37,630 nucleotides of DNA from Bacteroidales bacterium (GTDB lineage Bacteria; Bacteroidota; Bacteroidia; Bacteroidales; P3): the NCBI GenBank assembly GCA_017454015.1, contig JAFTDW010000013.1:1-37630 (forward strand), given 5' to 3'. The number at the start of each line of letters is the position of its first letter. The stretch's first letter is position 1. The position numbers and the translations under genes are program-made. Positions 17,734 through 26,556 of this stretch are shown piece by piece. Under the pieces are notes generated by a model that saw nothing but the letters and a program-made list of their open reading frames with translations, searched no databases and had not been told where the DNA came from.

Positions 17734-17950
17734 GTTGCTATAGATAAATGTGTTGTGTTTTATTTGCCGCCAGCGCACTGTTGCTTATCCACATTTTCTG
17801 GTTTTGAGGGTTTCAGTTGGCTTTTTTGAGAGGCAGTTCATCAGTTGCAGTGTATTTATGACAGGTTATTAACTAATTGATAATTAGAGTAGAATGGCTT
17901 ATTATGATTTTTTTTCAATGTCAACTGCCGTTGGTTCCAAAAAAAAATTG

Positions 17951-17958
17951 TATCTTTG
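17951..17958 (+). promoter_or_regulatory. -7 element of the rpsO promoter
   Basis: TATCTTTG matches TAnnTTTG exactly and is followed by CACCCG. A TTGG at 17931-17934 is a poorly spaced -33 candidate (16 bp). The leader to ATG 18006 would be ~40 nt. The ~215 bp between tilS and this site show only a weak CTAATT/AATTAG inverted repeat at 17873-17887. Confidence 0.7.
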
Positions 17959-18005
17959 CACCCGTTTTCAATAATAATTAAAGAGTAAGTTAGAAAAATT
18001 TAGCC

Positions 18006-18275
18006 ATGTACCTTTCGAAAGAAAAAAGAGAAGAGATTTTCGCCCAGTATGGCGCCAACGCCAAGGATAGCGGCTCCGCAGAATCGCAGATTGCACTCTT
18101 CACCTACAGAATACAGCATCTTACCGAGCTCATGAAGGAGCATAGGAAAGACCAGGTCACCGAGCGTGCCCTCGTCGCTCTCGTCGGCAAACGCCGCCGT
18201 ATGCTCGACTATTTGAAGGATAATGACATCGAGCGCTATCGTGCCATTATCAAGAAGTTGAACCTGAGAAAATAG
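18006..18275 (+). CDS. rpsO: 30S ribosomal protein S15
   Basis: The 89-residue protein has the normal family length. It carries the S15 signatures GSAESQIALFTYRIQHLTEL and GKRRRMLDYL in an all-helical fold. It binds the central domain of 16S rRNA early in 30S assembly. The rpsO-pnp order is the arrangement seen in many bacteria. A strong hairpin terminator follows 29 bp after the stop, so much of the transcript is probably monocistronic. Confidence 0.97.
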   Translation: MYLSKEKREEIFAQYGANAKDSGSAESQIALFTYRIQHLTELMKEHRKDQVTERALVALVGKRRRMLDYLKDNDIERYRAIIKKLNLRK

Positions 18276-18304
18276 TTTTTTTCATATTTATTTGGTTATG
18301 GTTG

Positions 18305-18336
18305 AGGCAAATAGTTTCTCCTATTTGCCTTTTTTT
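18305..18336 (+). terminator. Intrinsic terminator of rpsO
   Basis: AGGCAAATAG (18305-18314) pairs perfectly with CTATTTGCCT (18321-18330) around a 6-base loop, followed by six further T. Confidence 0.9.
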
Positions 18337-18402
18337 GTATAAACATGGCCGGAGAGCGTGAGAGAAATACCGCACCAGCCTACCTAAAACAATAATTCAT
18401 TA

Positions 18403-18428
18403 GGTGTCCGGCAACGGTGCCTGACACC
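18403..18428 (+). promoter_or_regulatory. Hairpin in the pnp 5' leader
   Basis: GGTGTC (18403-18408) pairs with GACACC (18423-18428). Inside it, GGCA (18410-18413) pairs with TGCC (18418-18421) around ACGG, with one C/T mismatch between the two stems. No T-run follows, so it is not a terminator. It ends 29 bp before the pnp start. In E. coli, pnp is autoregulated through a leader stem processed by RNase III; a comparable role here is only an inference. Confidence 0.6.
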
Positions 18429-18457
18429 AGTCGGTTAAATAATAAAGATACACGAAA

Positions 18458-20716
18458 ATGAACATTATCAAGAAAACTTTCGACCTCGGCGATGGCCGCA
18501 TGATCGAAATCGAGACCGGGAAACTTGCCAAGCAGGCCGACGGCTCAGCAGTGGTACGCATGAACGACACTATGCTCCTTGCCACAGTATGTTCCAAACG
18601 CGAGGTTGGCGAGCATGTCGACTTTATGCCTCTCACCGTCGACTACCAAGAGAAGTATGCCGCTCTCGGACGCTTCCCCGGTGGCTTCTTCAAACGCGAA
18701 GCACGCCCCTCGGAGCACGAAATCCTTATTGCACGTCTTGTCGACAGGGCTCTGCGTCCTCTCTTCCCCGACAACTTCCACGCTGAAGTCCAGGTGCAGA
18801 TTACCCTTATCTCCGGCGACCACAACACCATGCCCGACCAGCTCGCGGCTCTCGCCGCCGCTTCGGCTCTCGCCGTGTCAGACATACCTTTCAACGGCCC
18901 CGTCTCCGAGGTGCGCGTCAGCTACCTCGACGGCCAGTACGTCATCAACACCCCGATGCAGGACATAGAGCGCGCCGACCTCGACCTTATCGTCGCCGCC
19001 ACCGAGGACAACATCATGATGGTCGAAGGCGAGATGAAAGAGGTCAGCGAGGAATGTATGCTCGGCGCCCTCAAAGCCGCCCACGAGGCTATCAAGATAC
19101 AGTGCCGCGCCATTGCCGAACTCACCGTTGAGGCCGGCAAGACCGAGAAGCGCGAATACTGCCACGAAGTGAACGACGAAGAGCTGCGCCAGCGCGTCCA
19201 CGACGCCGTATACAGCCAGTGCTACGAGTTCTCCAAACGCGGCATAGCCAACAAACACCAGCGCGAAGAGGGCTTCGAGGCTATCAAGCAGGCCTTCATC
19301 GACGCCAACTACACCGAAGAGACTCTCACCGACGAGGTGAAGTTCATGATAGACCGCTATTACCACGACACCGAGCGCGAAGCCATGCGCGACATGGTGC
19401 TTGCCGAGCGTACACGTCTCGACGGCCGTCAGCTCGACGAGATACGCCCGCTCTGGAGCGAGGTGAACTACCTGCCCTCGGCTCACGGCAGCGCCATCTT
19501 CACACGCGGCGAGACCCAGTCCCTCAGCACCGTGACCCTCGGCACCAAGCTCGACGAGCAGATTATCGACGGCGCCGTCATCGAGGGCACGCGCCGCTTC
19601 CTCCTCCACTACAACTTCCCCGGCTTCGCCACCGGCGAGGTCAAAGGCAACCGCGGCCTTAGCCGCCGCGAGGTAGGCCACGGCCACCTCGCCTGGCGCG
19701 CACTCAAAGAGGTGCTGCCCCAGCAGGTGGACTGCCCCTACACTATCCGCGTGGTGAGCGACATTCTGGAGTCCAACGGCTCGTCAAGTATGGCCACCGT
19801 CTGCGCCGGATGCCTCGCCCTTATGGATGCCGGCGTCCAGATACGCAAACCTGTGGCTGGCATCGCCATGGGCCTTATCAGCAAAGGCGACAAGTGGGCT
19901 GTGCTTAGCGACATACTCGGCGACGAGGACCACCTCGGCGACATGGACTTCAAGGTCTGCGGAACACGCGACGGCATCACAGCCTGCCAGATGGATATAA
20001 AGGTCGACGGCCTCAGCTACGACGTCCTCGCCAAAGCCCTGGAGCAGGCACGCCAAGGCCGTCTCCATATCCTCGACCACATACAGAGCACCATAGCCGA
20101 GCCGCGCGCCGACTACAAGCCCTTTGTGCCCCGCATCGTCCAGATACAGATACCCAAAGAGTTCATCGGCGCCGTCATTGGCAAGGGTGGCGAGGTTATC
20201 CAGAAAATACAGGCCGAGACCAACACCATCATCAATATCGAGGAGGTTGGCGAACTCGGCATTGTTGATGTCGCTTCGCAGAACAAGGACGACATTGAGG
20301 CCGCTATCAAGTGGATCAAGGAGATCTGCACCGTCCCCGAGGTTGGGCAGATATACAACGCCAAGGTCACGAGTGTCGTGGAGTTCGGAGCTTTCCTTGA
20401 GTTCCTCCCGGGCAAGGAAGGTCTGATGCACATCAGCGAGTACGACTGGGGCCGCACCGAGACCCTCGAAGGAGTGCTCCATGAGGGCGATATGGTCGAG
20501 GTGAAAATCATCGCCGTCGACGATAAGAACGGCAAGCTCAAGCTCAGCCGCCGTGCCCTCCTGCCCAAACCCGAAGGCTATCAGGAAGAGCGCCCCGCAC
20601 GCCGTTCAGAGCGTGGCGGACGTCCCTCCGGCGGACATTCCGAGCGTGGCGAACGCGGCAGCCGTGGCGGTCGCGACTCCGAGCGCGGCGGCCGACGCCC
20701 CTCCGGCAGAAGGTAA
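18458..20716 (+). CDS. pnp: Polyribonucleotide nucleotidyltransferase (PNPase)
   Basis: The 752-residue enzyme degrades RNA 3'-5' phosphorolytically and is a core RNA-turnover exonuclease. Two RNase PH domains occupy ~1-550, with [18 protein letters not shown] in the first, and [20 protein letters not shown] and [15 protein letters not shown] in the second. A KH domain has the GKGG loop ([15 protein letters not shown], ~568-595), and an S1 domain lies at ~628-695 ([21 protein letters not shown]). The tail (~715-752) is unusually rich in Arg-Gly-Ser ([11 protein letters not shown]), which may add RNA affinity. It follows rpsO after that gene's terminator. No separate consensus promoter is clear in the 120-bp gap. 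Confidence 0.97.
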   Translation: MNIIKKTFDLGDGRMIEIETGKLAKQADGSAVVRMNDTMLLATVCSKREVGEHVDFMPLTVDYQEKYAALGRFPGGFFKREARPSEHEILIARLVDRALRPLFPDNFHAEVQVQITLISGDHNTMPDQLAALAAASALAVSDIPFNGPVSEVRVSYLDGQYVINTPMQDIERADLDLIVAATEDNIMMVEGEMKEVSEECMLGALKAAHEAIKIQCRAIAELTVEAGKTEKREYCHEVNDEELRQRVHDAVYSQCYEFSKRGIANKHQREEGFEAIKQAFIDANYTEETLTDEVKFMIDRYYHDTEREAMRDMVLAERTRLDGRQLDEIRPLWSEVNYLPSAHGSAIFTRGETQSLSTVTLGTKLDEQIIDGAVIEGTRRFLLHYNFPGFATGEVKGNRGLSRREVGHGHLAWRALKEVLPQQVDCPYTIRVVSDILESNGSSSMATVCAGCLALMDAGVQIRKPVAGIAMGLISKGDKWAVLSDILGDEDHLGDMDFKVCGTRDGITACQMDIKVDGLSYDVLAKALEQARQGRLHILDHIQSTIAEPRADYKPFVPRIVQIQIPKEFIGAVIGKGGEVIQKIQAETNTIINIEEVGELGIVDVASQNKDDIEAAIKWIKEICTVPEVGQIYNAKVTSVVEFGAFLEFLPGKEGLMHISEYDWGRTETLEGVLHEGDMVEVKIIAVDDKNGKLKLSRRALLPKPEGYQEERPARRSERGGRPSGGHSERGERGSRGGRDSERGGRRPSGRR

Positions 20717-20745
20717 CCCCCCCATGTAACCAGAGTTTCCAAACG

Positions 20746-20790
20746 AAGGCATTGCACACACACACACGATGCGTTGCAATGCCTTTTTTT
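20746..20790 (+). terminator. Terminator/attenuator between pnp and the lipid-kinase gene
   Basis: AAGGCATTGCA (20746-20756) pairs perfectly with TGCAATGCCTT (20775-20785) and a T-run continues to 20790. The 18-base loop includes a CACACACACACAC run (20755-20767, overlapping the end of the first arm). The T-run ends 10 bp before the next gene's ATG at 20801, leaving no room for a promoter downstream. Confidence 0.85.
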
Positions 20791-20800
20791 AGATAAAAAC

Positions 20801-21787
20801 ATGAAGCATGTCTTTGTAGTCAATCCCGGAGCCGGCTCCGCCGACGCCACCCGTCGCGTGGAAGCCATGATAGCAGGCCTTGCGTCGCCGATAGACTATC
20901 AGCTCTATCGGACCCAGCGCAGCGAGGATGCCACCCTCTTTGTGGGCGACTGGCTTGCCGGCAACCCCGGCCCCGTGCGTTTCTACGCCTGCGGCGGCGA
21001 CGGCACCATCAACGAGGTGGCCTCGGCTATCGCCTCGGCCACACTTGCCGGACAGCAGCAGCAACAAGCCGTGGAACTGGCCTGTCTGCCCACAGGCAGC
21101 GGCAACGACTACATCAAGACTTTCGGCTCGCGCGACGATTTCCTCGACCTGCAGCGTCTCGTCGATGGCACCACGCGCAGGGTGGACATTATGCAGGTCG
21201 ATGTCAACGCCTTCTCGCGCGAGCAGGCAGCCACCGAGGGTGTTGCCAAGCCATCGGCCACGCGCTACTGCATAAATATATGCAATTTTGGCTTCGACGC
21301 CGAGGTGTGCCGTGTCATGAACGCCGTGCGCCGTTTCCCGCTAATAGGCGGCAAAAACGCCTATACCACGGGTATAGTGAAGAGCATCTTCACCTCGCTG
21401 CGCTCGCGCTGCAGCATCACTGTCGACGGCAACCTATTCCACGACGGCGCCATGTTGCTATGCACCCTTGCCAACGGCCGCTATGTGGGGGGCAAATACC
21501 AGTGCGCCCCAATGTCGGTGTGCGACGACGGGCTGCTCGAGCTCAACCTGTTCCGGCCTATATCGCTGCTGCGCTTCGCCTCGCTGCTGTCCGACTACGA
21601 GAGCGGCGCCTACTGCAGTCGTGGCGACATTGCCGATATATGGCGACATTGCCGCGGCACCGTTGTCGAGGTGTCGGCCGACAAGCCGTTCTATATCTGT
21701 CTTGATGGCGAGATGCTGCTGGGCAACCACTACCGCATTACGAACCACCGCCAGGCTCTGGCCATGGTGCTGCCGCAAGGTCTCTGA
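20801..21787 (+). CDS. Diacylglycerol/lipid kinase family protein (YegS/BmrU-like)
   Basis: I use ATG 20801 (MKHVFVVNPGAGSADATRRV), giving 328 residues. The earlier in-frame ATG at 20774 lies inside the terminator stem. The family's nucleotide-binding motifs are present: NPGAGS at ~8-13, GGDGT at ~65-69 and PTGSGND at ~96-102. A C-terminal beta domain carries DGEMLLGNHYRI. Such enzymes phosphorylate lipids such as diacylglycerol, usually at the inner membrane; the exact substrate cannot be told. Expression probably depends on read-through of the hairpin just upstream or on a promoter inside pnp. The stop lies 2 bp from the stop of the convergent gene. Confidence 0.9.
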   Translation: MKHVFVVNPGAGSADATRRVEAMIAGLASPIDYQLYRTQRSEDATLFVGDWLAGNPGPVRFYACGGDGTINEVASAIASATLAGQQQQQAVELACLPTGSGNDYIKTFGSRDDFLDLQRLVDGTTRRVDIMQVDVNAFSREQAATEGVAKPSATRYCINICNFGFDAEVCRVMNAVRRFPLIGGKNAYTTGIVKSIFTSLRSRCSITVDGNLFHDGAMLLCTLANGRYVGGKYQCAPMSVCDDGLLELNLFRPISLLRFASLLSDYESGAYCSRGDIADIWRHCRGTVVEVSADKPFYICLDGEMLLGNHYRITNHRQALAMVLPQGL

Positions 21788-21789
21788 GG

Positions 21790-24700
21790 CTATCTGGCGA
21801 CCACTGCCACCTTCTGCGGCGCGGCGTTGTCAATCTGTACGAGGTACACGCCGGCGCTTGACACTCTGATGCGCTGCTCTGCCTCGTTGACAACGGGGAC
21901 CGCTGCTATCAGGCGTCCGGTGACGTCGTACACGCGCAGCGAGTGCTGTGCGGCTCCCTGTATCCTTATCTCATTGCCGCTGGCATATACCGTGGGCTTG
22001 GCATCCACGCATTCTCCTATGCCTTCGCTGTTGGTGTCGCTGTCGCTGGCAAACACCGCGATAAGTGTAATGTTGTTGGAGGCGGCAAAGGTGTAGGGGT
22101 TCTCTTCCACGTCGTTGTTCCAGCGCACGAAATGGTAGCCTGCAAACGGGGTGGCGGTAGCTGTCACTGCGCTGCCGTACACGTAGCGGCCCGTGCCGCT
22201 GACGCTGCCCATCTGTATGTCGTTGGGCACTATGTATATCTGCATGGTGTCGGGCACTATGGTGGCGGTGTACACTGCGTCGCGCTCCACCATGATCACG
22301 CGTGGGTTGTCGGTGTTGCCGTCGTTCCAGCTCACGAAGGAGTAGTGGCGGGCCGTCACAGCCTGTATGGTGACCATGGCACCGTAGGCGTAGGTGCCGC
22401 TGCCCATAGTGGTGCCGCCGCTGCTGTTGGAGAGGCGCACCGTAATGGTATAGTCGGTGGTGGCAAAGGAGGCGGTGAAGAGGGTGTCGCCGGTCACGGT
22501 GATGGTGCGTGGGTTGTCGGTGATGCCGTCGTTCCAGCGCATGAAAGCGTAGCCCGGGGAGGGGAGGGCGGTGAGTGTGGCGGTGGTGCCGTAACTGTAG
22601 AAGCCGCTGCCCGACACATTGCCCATCGTGCTGTCGGCGCTGAGCACTATGACGGTGCTGTGGTCGGCCTCAAACTGCGCTGTCAGTGTGGTGTCGCTCA
22701 GCACGGTTAAGGTGCGCGGGTTGTCAAGCCTGCCGTCGGTCCAGCGCAGGAAGTGGTAGTGCCGTGCGGGCACGGCGGTGATGGTGGCCTGTGTGTTGTA
22801 GCTATAGTTGCCGCCGCCTGTCACAGAGCCCTGCTGCGGGTCGCTGCTTGTGGCGGTAAGCCGGTAGGAGCGTGGCGCAAAGGTGGCGGTAAACGTGGTG
22901 TCGCAGCTCACCGTGATGGTGCGCGGGTTTCTGGTGTCGCCGTCGTTCCAGCTCACAAAGCTATAGCCCTGCAGGGGTATTGCCGTGAGGGTGGCGGTGT
23001 CCATGTGGTCGTATTGTCCGCTGCCCGACGTGGTGCCGCGGCTGATGTCCGAGGAAAGTACCGAGACAGCATAGCTGTTGATGGCAAACGAGGCGTAGAA
23101 GGTGCTGTCGGAGAGTACCGTGATGGTGCGTGGGTTGTTGGGGTCGCCATCCTGCCAGCTGGTGAAATGGTATCCGTAGTTGGCGGTGGCCAGCAGCGTG
23201 GCTGTCGCCCCGTAGGTGTAGCGTCCGCGTGCGTTGAGGCTGCCCATGGCGGGGTCGGTGCTCGATATCACAATGATGTGGGTGTCGACGGCAAACGATG
23301 CCGTGAAGGTGCTGTCGCCCTTCACGGTGATGGTGCGTGGGTTGTCGGCGACGCCGTCGTTCCAATGCCTGAAGTGGTAGTGCGACACAGGCATGGCAGA
23401 GAGTGTGGCGTTCCTGTCGTAGTAGTGGTAGCCCATGCCGAACACTGCGCCAAGGCTGTCGGCGTTGCTGTTGACAGTGATGAAGTAGCGGTTGGGCGCG
23501 AAGCGTGCTGTGAAGGTGGTGTTTCCCTTGAGCACCACGGTGCGCGGGTTATTGGTGTCGCCATCGTTCCACGAGGCGAAGGAGTAGCCGAAGTTGCTTG
23601 TCACGCTCAGCGTTATAGTGTCGAGGTAGAGGCCGCTGTCGGCACCCGAGATGGAGCCGCCGACCACGGTGTCGCACACTTTGGTGAGATAATATGTGTT
23701 GGGCTCGAAGAACGCCTGCAGGGTGGTGTCGCCCAGCACTGTCACGGTGCGCGGGTTGGTGGTTACGGAGTCGTTCCACATGGCGAAGTGGTAGCCTGTG
23801 TTGGGCAGGGCGGTCAGCAGGGTGCTGTCGCCCAAGTTGTAGAAGCCTTGCCCTATCACGCTGCCGCGCGAGCTGTTGTTGACGGTTACGCTGAGTTCGT
23901 ACAGACCTGTCTCGAAGATGGCATAGATGTTGGTGTCGCTCGTGACCACCAGGGTGCGCGGGTTGGTGGTTACGGAGTCGTTCCACATGGCGAAATGGTA
24001 GCCGTTGGCCGACAGGGCCGTTATGGTCACCGCGTTGCCGTAGGTGTAGCGCCCCGAGCCGCTTGCCGACCCTTGCGACGGGTCGTTGCTTGCTATGATC
24101 ACGGTGTAGGTGTCAATGGCGAAATAGGCTGTATAGGTTATCTCGCTGCGCACCTCCACATTGCGCGGGTTGTTGGTGTTGCCGTCGTTCCAATGGGTGA
24201 AATGGTGTCCGGGGTTGGGTATGGCCTCTATGACGGCGTAGGAGAGGTAGTCGTATGTGCCGGTGCCGCTGGTGTGCCCCATGGTGTTGTCGGCGCTGTT
24301 GACGTTGACAGGGTAGGGGTTGGGCTGCATGATGGCAGTAAATGTGCTGTCGGCGGTGACGGTGACGGTGCGCAGGAACTGTCTCACGCTGTCGTCCCAC
24401 GAGTAGAAGTGGTAGCCGTATTCGGGTATGGCGCTCAGTGTGATGCGTTCGCCGTAGGCATAGCTGCCGCCCCCTGCCACGGTGGCGGTGCCCTCGGGTT
24501 CGCAGAGGGCCACCACGGTGTATGTGTCGAGGGCAAAGATAGCGCTGATACGCAGTGTGTCGGTGACCAGGAAGGTGCGCGGGTTGGTGGCTATGCTGTC
24601 GCTCCAGAAGAGGAAGTGGTGGTGCGCGTTGGCCACGGCGGAGAGCGTGATGGTTGCGTCAGATGCCACGGTGCCCTGACCGGTGACGTAGCCGTAGGTG

Positions 24701-25914
24701 TTGTTGTTGCTGGTGGCTATCACGGGGAACGAGTCCACTCCGGGGTAGGTGTGGAACATCAGGGTGTCGTTCCAGTCCCCCGTCTCGCAGGCTCCTTTTA
24801 CCAGCACGGTGTATGAGGTGTCGCCTATCAGGCCGCCGATGCGTGCCGGGCGGCTTTCTGTGGTGTCGTGGCGCCATTCCGTGGCTCCTGCAGGTCGCCA
24901 CGCCAAGGCGTAGGCACCCGGGCGGCCCTGCCATGTGAGGTAGGCGTAGGAGCTGTGTATCTCGGTGAAGTTAAGGTCGCTGGCAGTCTGGCAGCGGGTG
25001 TTGACGGTAAGCGCGCGGCTTGTCAGGCTGCGGTCTGCGCCGCTGTCGCACAGCGTGGTGACGCTGACGCTGTAGCTGTGGTTGGCCTTTAGGCCGTGCA
25101 TGGTGTATGGGTGGGCGGAGATTATCACTGTGTCGGTGTCGGCAGTGGCGTTGTCGACAATGGCAAGCTCCCACTGCGGGTCGCCCCCTACGGTGTCCCA
25201 GTCTATCGTTATGCTGCTGTCGGTGGCATCGGTCTGCGCCACGCGCATGGGCCGCGGACAGGTGTAGTATTCCTCGTTCATAGAGAGCCGCAGTGCAGGC
25301 AGATATGTGCCTCGCGTGCCGTTTGCATTGACCGGATGGTTGCCATAGGTTGCAGAATTGTTGTTGCCGCGATATATTGCGGCTCCGTTTTCCGCCGCGG
25401 TGTAGTAGTATTTTTGATTGTTAGATTTTGCACTACCTTTGCGTCCCACGCATATCACAAGGTTGTCCTCGCCGTTGTAGTAAAAGGTGGTGTCGAGGGG
25501 TATGGCAAACCAGCCTGTCGCGGTGGGTTGCATTCTTGTTGTCTTGGTGTATACAAGAGTGATGTTTGCCAGCGGTATCCAGCCGTTGTTTGCAGTGGCT
25601 GCAGTGAGTTGTGTGTGCCCAATGTAAATCTTTATCGAGGTGTCCAGTCCAGCAGCTCCGTTGATACCGGCGCATTTGTACCAGATGGTGTCGATATAGC
25701 CTGTGTGTCCTATCATGGAGGCAGGGTATATGCACTGTGACCAGCCGTGATTGTAGTTGTTCAGGAAGGGGGTGAGGTAGCTGTTGGTGTTGTTGGCATC
25801 GTTGGCGGTTACAACGATACGACGGTAACTCTGCGAGAGTGCCATTTGGGGCATGGCAAGAGCCGCAATTATGATAATGAGGAGCAAACTTGCGCTGCCA
25901 CGACGTTTCTTCAT
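21790..25914 (-). CDS. Secreted 1,374-aa protein with 13 InlB-like repeats and a T9SS-like C-terminus
   Basis: The signal peptide is MKKRRGSASLLLIIIIAALAMPQMALSQ. Residues ~30-225 form a beta-sandwich module (TPFLNNYNHGWSQCIY ... GEDNLVICVGRKG) resembling modules in the giant protein. Two fibronectin type III-like domains follow (~227-395; DSSITIDWDTVGGDPQWELAI, SSYAYLTWQGRPGAYALAW). Residues 396-1293 are 13 tandem repeats of 69-70 residues of the divergent InlB B-repeat type, with pattern 'GsvsGsGtY.yG..atltAip..GYhF..WnDG.t.NPRtitV..dttftA.Fa.'. The last ~80 residues (SLRVYDVTGRLIAAVP ... AGVYLVQIDN) look like a T9SS type A sorting domain. It is probably a surface stalk or adhesin. A -7-like element lies ~75 bp upstream. 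The long plus-strand open frames over the repeats are shadows. Confidence 0.92.
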   Translation of the reverse strand: MKKRRGSASLLLIIIIAALAMPQMALSQSYRRIVVTANDANNTNSYLTPFLNNYNHGWSQCIYPASMIGHTGYIDTIWYKCAGINGAAGLDTSIKIYIGHTQLTAATANNGWIPLANITLVYTKTTRMQPTATGWFAIPLDTTFYYNGEDNLVICVGRKGSAKSNNQKYYYTAAENGAAIYRGNNNSATYGNHPVNANGTRGTYLPALRLSMNEEYYTCPRPMRVAQTDATDSSITIDWDTVGGDPQWELAIVDNATADTDTVIISAHPYTMHGLKANHSYSVSVTTLCDSGADRSLTSRALTVNTRCQTASDLNFTEIHSSYAYLTWQGRPGAYALAWRPAGATEWRHDTTESRPARIGGLIGDTSYTVLVKGACETGDWNDTLMFHTYPGVDSFPVIATSNNNTYGYVTGQGTVASDATITLSAVANAHHHFLFWSDSIATNPRTFLVTDTLRISAIFALDTYTVVALCEPEGTATVAGGGSYAYGERITLSAIPEYGYHFYSWDDSVRQFLRTVTVTADSTFTAIMQPNPYPVNVNSADNTMGHTSGTGTYDYLSYAVIEAIPNPGHHFTHWNDGNTNNPRNVEVRSEITYTAYFAIDTYTVIIASNDPSQGSASGSGRYTYGNAVTITALSANGYHFAMWNDSVTTNPRTLVVTSDTNIYAIFETGLYELSVTVNNSSRGSVIGQGFYNLGDSTLLTALPNTGYHFAMWNDSVTTNPRTVTVLGDTTLQAFFEPNTYYLTKVCDTVVGGSISGADSGLYLDTITLSVTSNFGYSFASWNDGDTNNPRTVVLKGNTTFTARFAPNRYFITVNSNADSLGAVFGMGYHYYDRNATLSAMPVSHYHFRHWNDGVADNPRTITVKGDSTFTASFAVDTHIIVISSTDPAMGSLNARGRYTYGATATLLATANYGYHFTSWQDGDPNNPRTITVLSDSTFYASFAINSYAVSVLSSDISRGTTSGSGQYDHMDTATLTAIPLQGYSFVSWNDGDTRNPRTITVSCDTTFTATFAPRSYRLTATSSDPQQGSVTGGGNYSYNTQATITAVPARHYHFLRWTDGRLDNPRTLTVLSDTTLTAQFEADHSTVIVLSADSTMGNVSGSGFYSYGTTATLTALPSPGYAFMRWNDGITDNPRTITVTGDTLFTASFATTDYTITVRLSNSSGGTTMGSGTYAYGAMVTIQAVTARHYSFVSWNDGNTDNPRVIMVERDAVYTATIVPDTMQIYIVPNDIQMGSVSGTGRYVYGSAVTATATPFAGYHFVRWNNDVEENPYTFAASNNITLIAVFASDSDTNSEGIGECVDAKPTVYASGNEIRIQGAAQHSLRVYDVTGRLIAAVPVVNEAEQRIRVSSAGVYLVQIDNAAPQKVAVVAR
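22036..24729 (-). repeat. Thirteen tandem 207-bp coding repeats
   Basis: These encode residues 396-1293 of the protein above. Twelve units are exactly 69 residues and the first is 70. Most units differ in sequence, but the 4th and 5th share the residues GYHFAMWNDSVTTNPRT. Those two units also share a ~42-bp identical DNA stretch (23746-23787 and 23953-23994, exactly 207 bp apart), a sign of recent local duplication or conversion. Confidence 0.92.
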
Positions 25915-25987
25915 ATCTTATTAATATTTGATATACAAACGTTTGTGTGCAATGTGCCACCCTATGGTACACTACACTGCAATTAGG

Positions 25988-25995
25988 CAAAGTTA
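25988..25995 (-). promoter_or_regulatory. -7 element for the InlB-repeat gene
   Basis: On the minus strand TAACTTTG fits TAnnTTTG, 74 bp upstream of the ATG at 25914. No convincing TTTG is visible 19-21 bp further upstream. Confidence 0.6.
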
Positions 25996-26114
25996 CGAAA
26001 AAAAATCCATTATAATAGAAAATTATTCTAAAAAGGCAATTAATGACAAATTGTGTAATATGATTACTAAATGTTATAAAGACGCTGTTTGGGAAATTGC
26101 CCAGGAGGGGCAAA

Positions 26115-26163
26115 CTCTCAATTGCTGAGTCTAAGCAATTGAGAGCATGTGTCTCCGACACAT
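26115..26163 (+). repeat. Double hairpin repeated element
   Basis: A perfect 12-bp stem, CTCTCAATTGCT (26115-26126) with AGCAATTGAGAG (26134-26145), is followed by ATGTGTC-TCC-GACACAT (26147-26163). The second half repeats the architecture at 4230-4264 (AGCAATTGAGAG, one base, 7-bp stem, loop TCC) with different stem bases. There is no long T-run here. It sits in the divergent region between the InlB-repeat gene and the sigma-factor gene. Confidence 0.75.
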
Positions 26164-26443
26164 TTGGGTAAAGAATTTAGTGTTCATTTATTTGTTTAGA
26201 GGCTGTTTTGGTTTTGCCGGTGGCAATAATCGGGTATTGAGCCGGTTGTTTTTTAGCGTTGTCGCGAGGGTGGTTTTCAGGTGGCAATTTTGTGCCTTGG
26301 GGTTAAAGAATGATGACATTTTGTCGCTTTTTTTGTCTCATCCAACGCCATTGTGAATAAAAAATATTGTCATGATATCTGTTTGTCATTAAATTCGATA
26401 CGGGGGCTTTTGCACACCTGAACAAAAAAAAATGGACTTAAAA
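26164..26443 (+). other. Gene-free stretch upstream of the sigma-factor promoter
   Basis: This AT-rich, T-run-rich sequence has no coding-like frame: the short frames carry no recognisable motif. I see no further promoter, tRNA or clear hairpin. It is probably regulatory or spacer DNA for the divergent genes. Confidence 0.5.
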
Positions 26444-26475
26444 TTTGCCCATGTTAAGAAAATAATGTACTTTTG
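26444..26475 (+). promoter_or_regulatory. Promoter of the sigma factor-peptide unit
   Basis: TTTG at 26444-26447, a 20-bp spacer, then TACTTTTG at 26468-26475 match the Bacteroidota housekeeping consensus fully. The leader to ATG 26557 would be ~75 nt. Confidence 0.85.
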
Positions 26476-26556
26476 CAGTCCGAAAGTAACCCTTAATATT
26501 GCAGTAATATCGAAGCACAACTACCATTTTTAGACAACATTAAAAAAGGCGTTTGT

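Noticed and set aside
22753-24816. 687-codon plus-strand open frame opposite the InlB-like repeats
   Set aside because: Repetitive antisense of the tandem repeats with no family motif or start context. The minus-strand product is clearly the real one.
26147-26356. 69-codon plus-strand frame in the spacer before the sigma gene
   Set aside because: It starts inside a hairpin repeat. Its composition is that of AT-rich spacer, and no conserved motif is seen.
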